Source: DATFVA01 sp963774455 (GTDB lineage Bacteria; Bacteroidota; Ignavibacteria; Ignavibacteriales; Ignavibacteriaceae). From it: DNA of 64,000 nucleotides. The notes beneath the pieces are model-generated. The model saw nothing but the letters and a program-made list of their open reading frames with translations. It searched no databases and was not told where the DNA came from. The translations under genes and the position numbers were made by a program. Positions 18,719-27,788 of the stretch are shown piece by piece; position 1 is the first letter of the stretch, and every line of letters begins with the position of its first letter. The DNA is taken from assembly GCA_963774455.1 (NCBI GenBank), contig CAVZFD010000005.1, positions 1,178,001 through 1,242,000 of the forward strand, in the 5' to 3' direction.

Positions 18719-19753
18719 ATGCAGATTGATAAAAATAATATAAGGAAAATTCTCTGTATAAAGCCCCGCGGCATCGGGGATATTATACTTTCAACCATCA
18801 TACTTGAGAACCTGGCGGCTCATTTTCCGAATGCCGAAATCGATTACCTGACAGAAAAATTTGCAAAAGCATCGGTTGAGAATAATCCGTTGGTACATAA
18901 AATTCTCACAATGAACGAAGCAGAGTTCCCCCTTCTCGTTGCATTGCGTATCAAGAAAGAAAAGTATGATATGATCCTCGACCTCTGGTCTAACCCGAGA
19001 TCTGCACAGATTACATTTTTATCGGGGGTTAAATACAGGGTTGGTTTTGCCTACCGCGGAAGGAAATACGCATATAACATTCTCGCTACCGGTGAAAGAG
19101 GCGCTCATCATTCAGCCGATCATAACCTTGAACTGCTTAAGCCGCTGAATGTTGAAATAAATACGCGGAACGTACACTTTAATGTTTCTGAAGAGGATGA
19201 TGAATTCGGTAAAAACTTCATTAAGAAATATTGCAGGACCGATTCTCTTGTGGTAGGTATTATTCCGGCAGGAGGTTGGCCTTCCAAAAGGTGCGATGCA
19301 TCAAAATGGATAGAAATATGTTCTGCTATCAATAAAAAGTATAAGGTAAATTTCCTCATCCTATGGGGTCCCGGTGATGAATATGATGCTGATTATATTA
19401 AGAATCATTTCCCAGACAGGAGTGTTCTGGCTCCCAAAACATCACTTAAACAAATGTCGGGTCTGATTAAAAACTGCGGGTTTATTCTTGCTAATGATTC
19501 AGGTCCTATGCATATGGCTGCGGCACTTGGAATACCTACCCTGGGAATATTCGGTCCAACTGATCCGGCTAAACATGGACCATATTCACGTAATTCCGGT
19601 TATGTGTTAAAAGATGATTTGTTCTGTATTATCTGCAATTATCTTGAGTGCCCCTACAACCACGAGTGTATGCTCCAGCTTTCAAATCAGAAAGTACTCG
19701 AATCATTTGAACGATTGGCCGGCAGTATGTTAAAAGTCAGGAATAACCGATAG
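18719..19753 (+). CDS. Glycosyltransferase family 9 (heptosyltransferase-like)
   Basis: A 344-residue GT-B protein of the ADP-heptose:LPS heptosyltransferase family. The N-terminal CIKPRGIGDIILST and the C-terminal nucleotide-sugar site (ANDSGPMHMAAALGIPTLG, then FGPTDPAKHGPYS) are clear. The tail has a cysteine cluster CIIC-x5-CPYNHEC, like the CxxC...C of other GT9 enzymes, perhaps binding metal. It starts 14 nt after polA and is likely to act in LPS core or other surface glycan assembly. It converges with the GT4 gene downstream, overlapping by 17 bp at the 3' ends. The donor sugar is not determined. Confidence 0.88.
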   Translation: MQIDKNNIRKILCIKPRGIGDIILSTIILENLAAHFPNAEIDYLTEKFAKASVENNPLVHKILTMNEAEFPLLVALRIKKEKYDMILDLWSNPRSAQITFLSGVKYRVGFAYRGRKYAYNILATGERGAHHSADHNLELLKPLNVEINTRNVHFNVSEEDDEFGKNFIKKYCRTDSLVVGIIPAGGWPSKRCDASKWIEICSAINKKYKVNFLILWGPGDEYDADYIKNHFPDRSVLAPKTSLKQMSGLIKNCGFILANDSGPMHMAAALGIPTLGIFGPTDPAKHGPYSRNSGYVLKDDLFCIICNYLECPYNHECMLQLSNQKVLESFERLAGSMLKVRNNR

Positions 19754-20819
19754 ATTTAAGGAAATCATCCATTTTTTCTGTAAGAGCTTTAATTGTATAA
19801 TTCTTTTTAACATCCTCATAAGCATTTTTACCCATATCCTTTCTCAACGCAGGATCATTGCTTAATTGATTAATTCTCCCAACCAGTTCATCTGTGTTAT
19901 TCAGTCTGAATAAAAATCCATTCTCCCCGTTTTTTATAAATTCATCATTGCCGGGAATATCGGAAGCAATAAGCGGAACTGATGATATACCTGCCTCCAG
20001 CAGAGCCAGTGAAAATCCCTCAGATCGTGAAGTCAAAAGAAATATATCCATCGCTTTATAATATTTCCAGATATCGTCTACATACCCCGGCATAATAATT
20101 TTTTCCCGGCTGATCCCGAACTCTGCGGCATAATCCGTTACCTCCTTCTGCTGCTCTTCAGGTATGCCAATGATCAGCAGGATAAACTTGTGATCCAGCC
20201 TGGCGAAAGCTTTGAAGAGAATGTCAAATCCCTTTCTTTCTTTATGAAACCAGGTAGATAAACCCAAAACGATCTTATCATTCAGCGAATATTTATTCCT
20301 GATCTCCGCACCCTGAATTTCATTTATATTATCGGGGAACTCAATACCGTTGTGGATTATCCTGACTTTCTTCTTTCTGATGCCGGACCTGGTAAGACTT
20401 TCGGCAACGCCTCCGCTGCACGCAACCTGATAATCAAAATACCTGTTGTAGATAAATGGTCCTATTATTGGAACACTTTTGGTAATGTTCTGACGGTAGG
20501 CAATATTCTTAAACTGATCCTTAAATTCCCTTTTCAGATTCAGACCCAGCTTTCTGTCGAGTGAATGATATGAAATAACGGCAAAAGGATTTAAGTCGCT
20601 AAAATATTGCTTAAACTCTTTATATGTATCTTTAAAATCACTTGAGGTATTCATAGGTATAACCTCGATTCCCCTCTCCTTCGCTCTTCTCTCTGTAAGA
20701 GAACCGGCGGAGGCAAAAAGGCGCAGATCATAACCATTTTTCATAAGTTGTTCTGAACTCAGAATAGCAATTTTAGCACTCCCGGCGTAACCGTCACCAA
20801 AGCTTACCTGGAATAACAT
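19737..20819 (-). CDS. Glycosyltransferase family 4
   Basis: A 360-residue GT-B retaining glycosyltransferase. The N-terminus MLFQVSFGDGYAGSAKIA is the usual beta1/loop of GT4 enzymes, and the C-terminal half has the E-x7-E type motif in EGFSLALLEAG followed by IPGNDEFIKNGENGFLF. The ATG at 20819 is preferred to one 18 codons upstream because family members begin here and AAGGAG lies about 11 nt before it. It is transcribed against the two GT9 genes on either side, and its 3' end overlaps the first one. It probably adds a hexose to a surface polysaccharide. Confidence 0.87.
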   Translation of the reverse strand: MLFQVSFGDGYAGSAKIAILSSEQLMKNGYDLRLFASAGSLTERRAKERGIEVIPMNTSSDFKDTYKEFKQYFSDLNPFAVISYHSLDRKLGLNLKREFKDQFKNIAYRQNITKSVPIIGPFIYNRYFDYQVACSGGVAESLTRSGIRKKKVRIIHNGIEFPDNINEIQGAEIRNKYSLNDKIVLGLSTWFHKERKGFDILFKAFARLDHKFILLIIGIPEEQQKEVTDYAAEFGISREKIIMPGYVDDIWKYYKAMDIFLLTSRSEGFSLALLEAGISSVPLIASDIPGNDEFIKNGENGFLFRLNNTDELVGRINQLSNDPALRKDMGKNAYEDVKKNYTIKALTEKMDDFLKSIGYS

Positions 20820-20920
20820 ATATGAAAATACTCCTTCAAATGCAGCTAATGTTTTTTTATATTTGACGGGCAAATTTAACGTATAAATATAAATATTATT
20901 TACAACTAGTCAGGTTTTTT

Positions 20921-22078
20921 TTGGCCTTAAAAGAAGTTCCTTCCTGTAAACGGTTTACCGGCTACAAACCATGCTATCCTGACCATAACTGCTGGGTGGA
21001 CGGGTGTAAGGACAATCTTCCGATCGGGAAGAAAATATTGATAATTAATTTCGATGCTATGGGCGATATACTGATGACAACCGCTCAGCTTCCATCGATT
21101 AAAATCAAATTCCCTGAATCGAGTATTTTTTGGGTGACTCTTAAAATGGCAGCTCCCCTTCTTCTCAATAATCCTTACCTTGATAAAGTCTTTGTTTATG
21201 ACGCAGAGTCGATCTCAGTACTGAATCAGATGGAATTCGATTATGTGATGAACGTTGATAAATCCCTGCGTTCATGCGCTCTTCTGAATTCCGTAAAAGC
21301 AAAACATAAGCTTGGTTTCGGCCTGAACAGCGACGGCAAAATAATTCCGGTTAATGAAGGTGCATACTATAATTATAATCTTGGTATGGATGATCATCTT
21401 AAGTTCAGGGTGAACCAGCGCACCGGCCAGGACTACCTTGCAGAAACTTTTGAGCTTGATTATCAGAGAGATGAGTATGTCTTCAGTTTTAGTGATGAGG
21501 AAAAAATATTTATCTCCGACTATAAAAAGAGCATCGGTCTGCAGGATAACGATTTCGTAATAGGTTTTAATACCGGCTGTTCGGAACTTTATCCGAATAA
21601 AAAAATGACAATCGAACAGCATGTCTACCTGATTGAGATGCTTCTTGAAAAGAATATAGGAAAAATTGTGCTTCTCGGGGGACCCGAGGATACTGATAGA
21701 AACAATATCATATATTCTCACTTTGAGGGCAGAATTATAAATACCCCGACGACTATGGGAGTCAGGAAAGGCGCATGTTTTGAGAACCTTGCAGATATAA
21801 TTATAACCGGTGATTCTTTTGGCATGCACCTGGGTATCGCCCTTAAAAAATACATAATAGTCTGGTTCGGGGTAAGCTGCTGGACAGAGATTGACCTGTA
21901 CGGCCGCGGTATAAAATTATACCGGGAAGATCTTTTCTGCTCGCCCTGCTGGAAAAAGGTATGTCCTTATAATCTTGAATGCATTCAGATGATAGATCTC
22001 GACAGAATCATTACTGAGACGGAAACCTACTACCGGACTGTTTTTAAAAAGAAGGAAATCGCCGGCCGAAATGGATAA
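20921..22078 (+). CDS. Glycosyltransferase family 9 with extra N-terminal cysteine motif
   Basis: A 385-residue GT9. Before the usual start (ILIINFDAMGDILMTTAQL) comes an unusual N-terminal segment with four cysteines (Cys9, Cys18, Cys24, Cys29 in CKRFTGYKPC...CWVDGC). The tail has a second cluster, CSPCWKKVCPYNLEC. The start is a TTG preceded by CAGG and a run of eight T; no ATG is available before the conserved core, so TTG is chosen. The 3' end overlaps the next gene by 8 nt. Cysteine pairs at both ends suggest a bound metal or Fe-S site, which is inference. Confidence 0.83.
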   Translation: MALKEVPSCKRFTGYKPCYPDHNCWVDGCKDNLPIGKKILIINFDAMGDILMTTAQLPSIKIKFPESSIFWVTLKMAAPLLLNNPYLDKVFVYDAESISVLNQMEFDYVMNVDKSLRSCALLNSVKAKHKLGFGLNSDGKIIPVNEGAYYNYNLGMDDHLKFRVNQRTGQDYLAETFELDYQRDEYVFSFSDEEKIFISDYKKSIGLQDNDFVIGFNTGCSELYPNKKMTIEQHVYLIEMLLEKNIGKIVLLGGPEDTDRNNIIYSHFEGRIINTPTTMGVRKGACFENLADIIITGDSFGMHLGIALKKYIIVWFGVSCWTEIDLYGRGIKLYREDLFCSPCWKKVCPYNLECIQMIDLDRIITETETYYRTVFKKKEIAGRNG

Positions 22079-22943
22079 ATCAAATCCTTTTTCAGCCGCG
22101 GCAGAGATTAAAAGACCGCTTATACTGGATGGAGCAATGGGAAGTCAGCTCCAACAGGCAGGGGTCCCGGTTCATAAAAAGACCTGGATGACACTTGCTA
22201 ATACAGATTATCCCGATAAAGTTCTGAAAATTCACAGGGATTATATTTCTGCCGGAGCAGATATCATAACAACTAATACCTTCCGTACAAATCCTTCCGC
22301 CCTGTCGGACTTTAGCGGGAATAAACAGGAAGAACTGCTTAAAGCCGCCCTGAAATTATCACTTGAAGCAAAGGATGGTCTGCCTGTTTATATTGCAGCC
22401 TCAAACGCCCCCGCAGAAGACTGCTATCAAAAAGATCGGTGTATCAGCCCGAAAGAACTTAAATATAACCATCATAAACATATTAGTTTACTTATAGATA
22501 ATGGTGCTGACTTTATCCTGAATGAAACGCAAAGTCACATTGATGAAATAAAAATAATTTGTAAATATTGTTTAAAGAACAGCATTCCATATGTAGTTAG
22601 CATTTATCTGGACGAGAATCTCAGGCTCCTTTCAGGTGAAGCCCCCGATGAGGCCATCAGGTTTATCCGGGATCATGAACCTCTGGCGATAGGACTCAAT
22701 TGTATTTCACCCGCACAGTTCAATGCCTCCGATAAGGATTTTGGGTACAACTGGGGATATTATCTTAACTGCGGCTCCGGGAATCCTGAAGATACGATAA
22801 TAACCTGCGGTTTTTCACCCGATGATTATCTTGCACTGGTTGAAAAAACAATGAAATATTCACCTTCTTTCATAGGTGCCTGCTGCGGTTCGGGACAAGA
22901 ACATATTATTAAAATCAGGGAATACCTTGATGGCAAAAACTGA
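22071..22943 (+). CDS. Homocysteine S-methyltransferase-family protein
   Basis: A 290-residue TIM-barrel protein of the Hcy-binding (pfam02574-type) family. It has LILDGAMGSQLQ at the start, GADIITTNTFRTNP, a first zinc cysteine in GLNCIS and the paired cysteines in GACCGSG near the C-terminus. These are the three zinc ligands that activate the thiol. The usual reaction is methyl transfer to homocysteine, giving methionine. It overlaps the upstream GT9 gene by 8 nt and the downstream ispE by 14 nt, an odd place for a methionine gene, so the true acceptor might differ. No MetH B12-binding modules are present. Confidence 0.85.
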   Translation: MDKSNPFSAAAEIKRPLILDGAMGSQLQQAGVPVHKKTWMTLANTDYPDKVLKIHRDYISAGADIITTNTFRTNPSALSDFSGNKQEELLKAALKLSLEAKDGLPVYIAASNAPAEDCYQKDRCISPKELKYNHHKHISLLIDNGADFILNETQSHIDEIKIICKYCLKNSIPYVVSIYLDENLRLLSGEAPDEAIRFIRDHEPLAIGLNCISPAQFNASDKDFGYNWGYYLNCGSGNPEDTIITCGFSPDDYLALVEKTMKYSPSFIGACCGSGQEHIIKIREYLDGKN

Positions 22944-23778
22944 AATCCTGACTCCCGCGAAAATAAATATAGGTCTGTACGTAACTGAAAAAAGACAGGA
23001 CGGATATCATAACATTGAGACCATCTTTTATCCTGTTAATATTTTTGATCGGATCGTCATTGAGGATTCGGACAAATTCATATTTTCATCGAATGATAAA
23101 TCGCTCTCTTCTGATTCTACCAATCTGGCAATATCTGCCAAAACCCTGCTCGAAGAGTATTCCAGAGAGAAACTCAACGTAAAAATCTATCTTGAGAAGA
23201 ACATCCCGGTTGGGGCTGGATTGGGAGGAGGTAGCTCAGATGCAGCCGCTATACTGACTACCCTTAATGCGTTTTCAGGACTTAATTTGTCAGAATATGA
23301 AATCTTTGACCTTGCACTCAGACTCGGAAGCGATGTTCCTTTTTTCCTTAATCCCCGCCCCTCCTTTGCCTGCGGCCGCGGAGAGATACTCATGCCTCTC
23401 CTGCTGCATTCAGATCTTCCAATTGTAATTGTTAATCCGGGAATAAATGTATCCACAAAATGGGCCTATAGCAAAATTATTCCGGCAAAGCCTGATTTTG
23501 ATTTAAGGAAAGTAGAATCTCTCGATCTGTATCACTTAAAGCTCTACCATGACCAGGTAAAAAATGCATTTGAGAACCCCGTTTATGAAGCCTTTCCATT
23601 AATAAAAGATATCCGGTATCTTCATTATAAACTAGGTGCTGTTTTTTCGATTATGAGCGGAAGCGGGTCAACGGTATTCGGGATTTACCCTGATTACGAC
23701 ACTGCTTTATCAGCAGAGAGAATAATGAAAGAACAGGGTCACAGGACATTCATACACGATGAAGTAAATTTCAAATAA
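22930..23778 (+). CDS. ispE: 4-diphosphocytidyl-2-C-methyl-D-erythritol kinase
   Basis: A 282-residue GHMP kinase of the MEP isoprenoid pathway, phosphorylating CDP-methylerythritol. It has AKINIGLYVTEKRQDGYHNI at the start, the ATP loop PVGAGLGGGSSDAAA, GSDVPFF and the C-terminal SGSGSTVFGIY. The ATG at 22930 is chosen because the family starts with this Lys/Ala-Lys-Ile-Asn segment; a more upstream start would add residues encoded inside the previous gene. It overlaps the homocysteine methyltransferase-like gene by 14 nt and is convergent with the LD-carboxypeptidase gene, 19 bp away. Confidence 0.93.
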   Translation: MAKTEILTPAKINIGLYVTEKRQDGYHNIETIFYPVNIFDRIVIEDSDKFIFSSNDKSLSSDSTNLAISAKTLLEEYSREKLNVKIYLEKNIPVGAGLGGGSSDAAAILTTLNAFSGLNLSEYEIFDLALRLGSDVPFFLNPRPSFACGRGEILMPLLLHSDLPIVIVNPGINVSTKWAYSKIIPAKPDFDLRKVESLDLYHLKLYHDQVKNAFENPVYEAFPLIKDIRYLHYKLGAVFSIMSGSGSTVFGIYPDYDTALSAERIMKEQGHRTFIHDEVNFK

Positions 23779-23797
23779 GATTTTTTACTGAATTCAA

Positions 23798-24742
23798 TTA
23801 AGATACTGCCGCTTCAGCAATTTCAACAATCTTTCTGGATGCATTAAGTCTTACATTTACACCAAGAGGTACTGTTATATTATCCCTGAGATGGCCATGT
23901 CTGAAATTATAAACAACCGGTTTCTTAATTGTGGATAGATAATCTGTGATAACTTCTCCCAGGGTCAATGTCTTTTTATTCGTGTTGGGTTCATGACAAT
24001 CACGAAACGATCCTATAATAACGCCTTTTATACCTTTGAACATCCCTGTTAATCTCATCTGGTTTAACATCCTGTCTATCTTGTACGGCATTTCTCCCAT
24101 CTCTTCAATCAACAGAATTTTATCTTTAAGATCCGGGAAATACTCGGTCCCAATAAGTCCTGAAATAACTGAAAGGTTCCCCCCTACAATTCTTCCTGTT
24201 GCTGTACCGGAATTCAGGCTAAGGATATGTTCATCATCGGGATTTGCTACACGGCCGAATTTCTTTGATGAAGTAAGCAGCCTCCAGAACATTTCTTCTG
24301 TAAAAGGACTCACTTCCTCATAAAAATCTACCCCCACCATAGGTCCTGCAAATGTCACCATTCCGGTTTTATAAAATATAGCCAGGTGAAGAGCAGAAAT
24401 ATCGCTGTAACCGGCAAAGATCTTAGGATTATTTCTGATTAGCTTATAATCAATTTTATCTAAAAGTCTTGCGGCTCCATATCCGCCTCTCACGCAGAAA
24501 ATAGCTTTAACCTTCTTATTCGAGAACATTGAGTGGAGATCATCCAACCTTTCCAGGTCGGTACCAGCAAGGTAGCCATTAAACTTTCCTACGTTTTTCC
24601 CTACCATCACGTTGTATCCCATTTTCTCAATATACTCCACGCCTCTCTCTAGCCGGAAGGGATCATCAACTGATGACGCAGGTGATATTATTCCTATTAA
24701 ATCCCCTTTTTGCAGTTTTTTGGGTTTTATGGCTTTCATCAT
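23798..24742 (-). CDS. LD-carboxypeptidase (peptidase family S66)
   Basis: A protein of about 314 residues of the LdcA/MccF family, which removes the terminal D-residue from tetrapeptides during peptidoglycan recycling. It has GDLIGIISPASS at the start, RGGYGAARLLD, the nucleophile Ser in AGYSDISALHLA, the Glu in LLIEEMGEMPYKIDRML and the His in FRHGHLRDN. The ATG pair at 24742/24739 is preferred to an earlier start that would add a poorly conserved 25-residue stretch; no good Shine-Dalgarno discriminates between them. Cytoplasmic location is expected, since no signal peptide remains with this start. Confidence 0.88.
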   Translation of the reverse strand: MMKAIKPKKLQKGDLIGIISPASSVDDPFRLERGVEYIEKMGYNVMVGKNVGKFNGYLAGTDLERLDDLHSMFSNKKVKAIFCVRGGYGAARLLDKIDYKLIRNNPKIFAGYSDISALHLAIFYKTGMVTFAGPMVGVDFYEEVSPFTEEMFWRLLTSSKKFGRVANPDDEHILSLNSGTATGRIVGGNLSVISGLIGTEYFPDLKDKILLIEEMGEMPYKIDRMLNQMRLTGMFKGIKGVIIGSFRDCHEPNTNKKTLTLGEVITDYLSTIKKPVVYNFRHGHLRDNITVPLGVNVRLNASRKIVEIAEAAVS

Positions 24743-25028
24743 TAAGTATAAAAGTTTTTGGGAGCTTTGAAATTTGAATTTAAGAATAGAATTGTTGCTA
24801 ATCAATAATAAAACCATTTAAGTTATTATATTTTAATCCCTTATAAGAAAAGAGTATCGAAATCAACAAAATATGAGGCCGGGCACCCGGGTTTGAGTTT
24901 AAATGGATTATAAAATATATTGTCAGTTAATTCATTTTATAAATATAACTTAGAGGTATTTTAACAATAATTTAACACCCGGGAAACGGTTATTTAATTA
25001 TTTTAGTTTTTTAATCGAAAGAGATTTT

Positions 25029-26090
25029 ATGAACAATAGAAAAATTCTATTCATCTGCGGTTCACTCAATCAAACCACTATGATGCATAAAATTTCCTCC
25101 CACTTCCCTTCCGAAGAATGTTATTTCACGCCATTCTATTCTCATGGATTCCTTAAGCAGGTTGGTAAAACGGGTATTCTCGATTTTAGTATACTCGGCG
25201 GTCAGTTCAAAAAACGAACCTTTAATTACCTGGAAAAACACAACCTGAAAATTGACTTTGAGGGCACTGAAAATGAATATGACCTTATTTATACCTGCTC
25301 TGACCTGATAATCCCTAAAAACATAAGGAATAAGAAAATAATACTTGTTCAGGAGGGAATGACGGACCCCGAGAACCTTATATTCTACATGGTAAAATAC
25401 CTTAAATTGCCCAGATGGATGGCCAGCACTTCAGTTACCGGTCTTTCAAATGCTTATGACAAATTCTGTGTTGCTTCAGAAGGCTACAGAGAACTTTTCA
25501 TAAAAAAAGGAGCTGATCCTCAAAAAATTGAAGTCACCGGTATACCTAATTTTGATAACTGCAGGGAATTCCTTAATAACGACTTTCCTCATAAAGGATA
25601 CGTCCTTGTTGCTACTTCAGATACAAGGGAAACCTATAAGTATGAAAATAGGAAAGAGTTTATCGAAAAGGCTAAAAAAATAGCCAGCGGAAAACAAATG
25701 ATATTTAAATTGCACCCGAATGAAAATGTGGAAAGGGCAACCGCAGAAATAAATGCTTATGCTCCCGGTGCATTGGTCTTCTCCTCAGGAAATACTTCCC
25801 ATATGGTAGCTAATTGCGATACGCTTATAACGAGATATTCAAGTGTAACCTATGTAGGACTCGCTCTTGGAAAGAAGGTTTATTCCGAATTCAACCTGGA
25901 GGAATTGCAGAAACTTGCTCCTATTCAGAACGATGGCACATCTTCCAGGACAATAGCTGAAACCGGGAAAAACCTTTTAAATACATCCCGTTCAGTTGAG
26001 CTGAATTCAGGGATGATGAGAACAGGATTAAAAAGTAAACTGCTGCTTAGGTTCCGTTCAAAATTACTAAAGCTGAGAAGTGATATATAA
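25029..26090 (+). CDS. GT-B-like protein (CDP-glycerol glycerophosphotransferase / epimerase-like fold), function unknown
   Basis: A 353-residue protein. It begins like a Rossmann-type glycosyltransferase (ILFICGSLNQTTMMHKIS), has QEGMTDPEN mid-chain and a C-terminal half with FKLHPNENVERA and CDTLITRYSSVTYVGLALG. The KLHPN and S/T-rich loop motifs recall CDP-glycerol glycerophosphotransferases and UDP-GlcNAc 2-epimerase-type GT-B folds. It opens a plus-strand run that continues with the CMP-sugar synthesis genes, 39 bp before the SpsF-like gene. A transferase for the activated sugar made by that cluster is a reasonable guess, but the family was not identified with certainty. Confidence 0.65.
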   Translation: MNNRKILFICGSLNQTTMMHKISSHFPSEECYFTPFYSHGFLKQVGKTGILDFSILGGQFKKRTFNYLEKHNLKIDFEGTENEYDLIYTCSDLIIPKNIRNKKIILVQEGMTDPENLIFYMVKYLKLPRWMASTSVTGLSNAYDKFCVASEGYRELFIKKGADPQKIEVTGIPNFDNCREFLNNDFPHKGYVLVATSDTRETYKYENRKEFIEKAKKIASGKQMIFKLHPNENVERATAEINAYAPGALVFSSGNTSHMVANCDTLITRYSSVTYVGLALGKKVYSEFNLEELQKLAPIQNDGTSSRTIAETGKNLLNTSRSVELNSGMMRTGLKSKLLLRFRSKLLKLRSDI

Positions 26091-26129
26091 ATAATTTCTC
26101 CTATTTATCTCATTAAATAATATCACGAT

Positions 26130-26927
26130 ATGAAAATCATTACAGTAATCCAGGCAAGAATGGGATCAACCAGGCTTCCTAAAAAAGTGATGATGCCGCT
26201 TTCAGGGAAACCCCTGATAATCAGAATGCTTGAACGAGTCGGCCTGGCAGATCTCACAGGAATAATTGTTGCCGCCCTTACTGAAGAACACTATGATGAT
26301 GAACTTGCTGATATCCTTACAGACCGGGGATTCAACATATATCGCGGTAATACAAACAACCTGCTTGAAAGACATATAAATACTGCCCGCGAATATGGGG
26401 GTGATATGGTTGTTAAAATTCCATCCGACTGCCCACTGATAGATCCAGCGGTTATCAATAAGGTAATTAATTTTTATGTATCTGATGCTGATAGGTTTGA
26501 TTATGTAAGTAATCTCCACCCCGCTACTTATCCTGACGGAAATGATGTGGAAATAATGAGTCTTGAAACGCTGGAAAAATGTCTCAAGGAAGCTTCAAAA
26601 GATTTCGAACGCGAGCATACTACCCCTTATATATGGGAAAATCCTGAGAAATTCAGGATCGGCAATGTCGTATGGGAAACAGGACTTGATTACTCGATGA
26701 GTCACCGCTGGACAATTGATTATATTGAGGACTATCTTTTCATTAAAAAAATTTATGAGGCTCTTTATTATAACAACCCGGAATTCGGGTTGAATGATAT
26801 ACTAGAATATGAAAAAGGACATCCGGAAGTTAAAGCAATAAATGAAAAATATAACGGGGTGAACTGGTACCGGGATCATCTCAGAGATTTAAAAACCATA
26901 AAACCGGAGCAAACGAAAGTAATCTGA
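26130..26927 (+). CDS. SpsF-type cytidylyltransferase (CMP-sugar synthetase-like)
   Basis: A 265-residue nucleotidyltransferase. The signature IQARMGSTRLPKKVMMPLSGKPL is split by position as residues 6-28, and VVKIPSDCPLIDP provides the metal-binding Asp. It is the family of B. subtilis SpsF, related to CMP-Kdo and CMP-NeuAc synthetases, so the expected reaction is transfer of CMP from CTP to a keto-acid sugar. Its stop is 2 nt before the ATG of the transketolase N-half. With the downstream NeuB-like and KdsC-like genes it completes condensation, dephosphorylation and activation steps. The substrate is inferred only from context. Confidence 0.82.
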   Translation: MKIITVIQARMGSTRLPKKVMMPLSGKPLIIRMLERVGLADLTGIIVAALTEEHYDDELADILTDRGFNIYRGNTNNLLERHINTAREYGGDMVVKIPSDCPLIDPAVINKVINFYVSDADRFDYVSNLHPATYPDGNDVEIMSLETLEKCLKEASKDFEREHTTPYIWENPEKFRIGNVVWETGLDYSMSHRWTIDYIEDYLFIKKIYEALYYNNPEFGLNDILEYEKGHPEVKAINEKYNGVNWYRDHLRDLKTIKPEQTKVI

Positions 26928-26929
26928 AG

Positions 26930-27787
26930 ATGGATAAAAAAAATAAAATAGCGCTTGAAGAAACTGCTTTCAGAGTTAGGGAGCATATAATAAGGATGGC
27001 TACAGACGGCGGCTGTTTTATAGGCGCGTCCCTTTCCTGCACTGACCTGCTGGTATACCTCTATTCCAGCTGCCTGAATATCAATAAAGATAATCTTAAA
27101 GATCCTGATCGTGATTATCTATTCTTGTCCAAAGGACATGATGTCCCCGCTCTTTACGGCATTTTTGCAGAATTAGGATTCATTCAGAAAGACAGGTTAA
27201 AGAATCATCTTAAGACAAATGATTTTATTTACTGGCACCCGAATACAAAGATACCCGGTATCGAATACCATTCGGGCTCTTTAGGACACCTCCTTTCAGT
27301 CTCTATGGGGGTCGCAAAAGACTGCAAAATAAAAGGAAAGAAAAACAGAATTGTCGTTGTACTGGGCGACGGTGAATTAAATGAGGGCTCTGTATGGGAA
27401 GGTTTACTTGTTGCTGCTGCACACAAACTCAATAATCTTATAGTCGTCGTTGACAGGAACCAGTTTCAGGCTAATATCAGGACGGAGGAACTCATTCCAA
27501 TTGAACCTCTTGAGAAAAAATTCGAAGCATTCGGATGGACACCGCGCAGATGCGACGGTCATAATTTCGATGATCTTGAAAAAACATTCAGAGCTATTCC
27601 TTTTAATAAAGATAGACCATCTTTGGTTATAGCTGAAACAGTCAGGGGAAAAGGACTTCCCAGCATCGAATCAAGGGCTGACCGGTGGTTTTGCAACTTT
27701 ACTCACGAAGAAGTTGAACTTCTTCTTAAAGAACTTTACAGTAAAGAAAAAACAGAATTAAAATCAGAAACTTTAATAGTCAGATAA
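26930..27787 (+). CDS. Transketolase-like protein, N-terminal (thiamine diphosphate-binding) subunit
   Basis: A 285-residue protein corresponding to the N-terminal half of transketolase. It has LSKGHDVPALYGIFAELG, HSGSLGHLLSVSMGVA and the ThDP/Mg2+ motif GDGELNEGSVWE followed by VVVDRNQFQ. The C-terminal half is the next gene, 1 nt away. Split transketolases of this kind are common in accessory sugar clusters and usually transfer a two-carbon ketol unit. Here the pair sits between a CMP-transferase and an aminotransferase, pointing to a role in making the sugar precursor rather than in central metabolism. The acceptor is unknown. Confidence 0.88.
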   Translation: MDKKNKIALEETAFRVREHIIRMATDGGCFIGASLSCTDLLVYLYSSCLNINKDNLKDPDRDYLFLSKGHDVPALYGIFAELGFIQKDRLKNHLKTNDFIYWHPNTKIPGIEYHSGSLGHLLSVSMGVAKDCKIKGKKNRIVVVLGDGELNEGSVWEGLLVAAAHKLNNLIVVVDRNQFQANIRTEELIPIEPLEKKFEAFGWTPRRCDGHNFDDLEKTFRAIPFNKDRPSLVIAETVRGKGLPSIESRADRWFCNFTHEEVELLLKELYSKEKTELKSETLIVR

Positions 27788-27788
27788 A

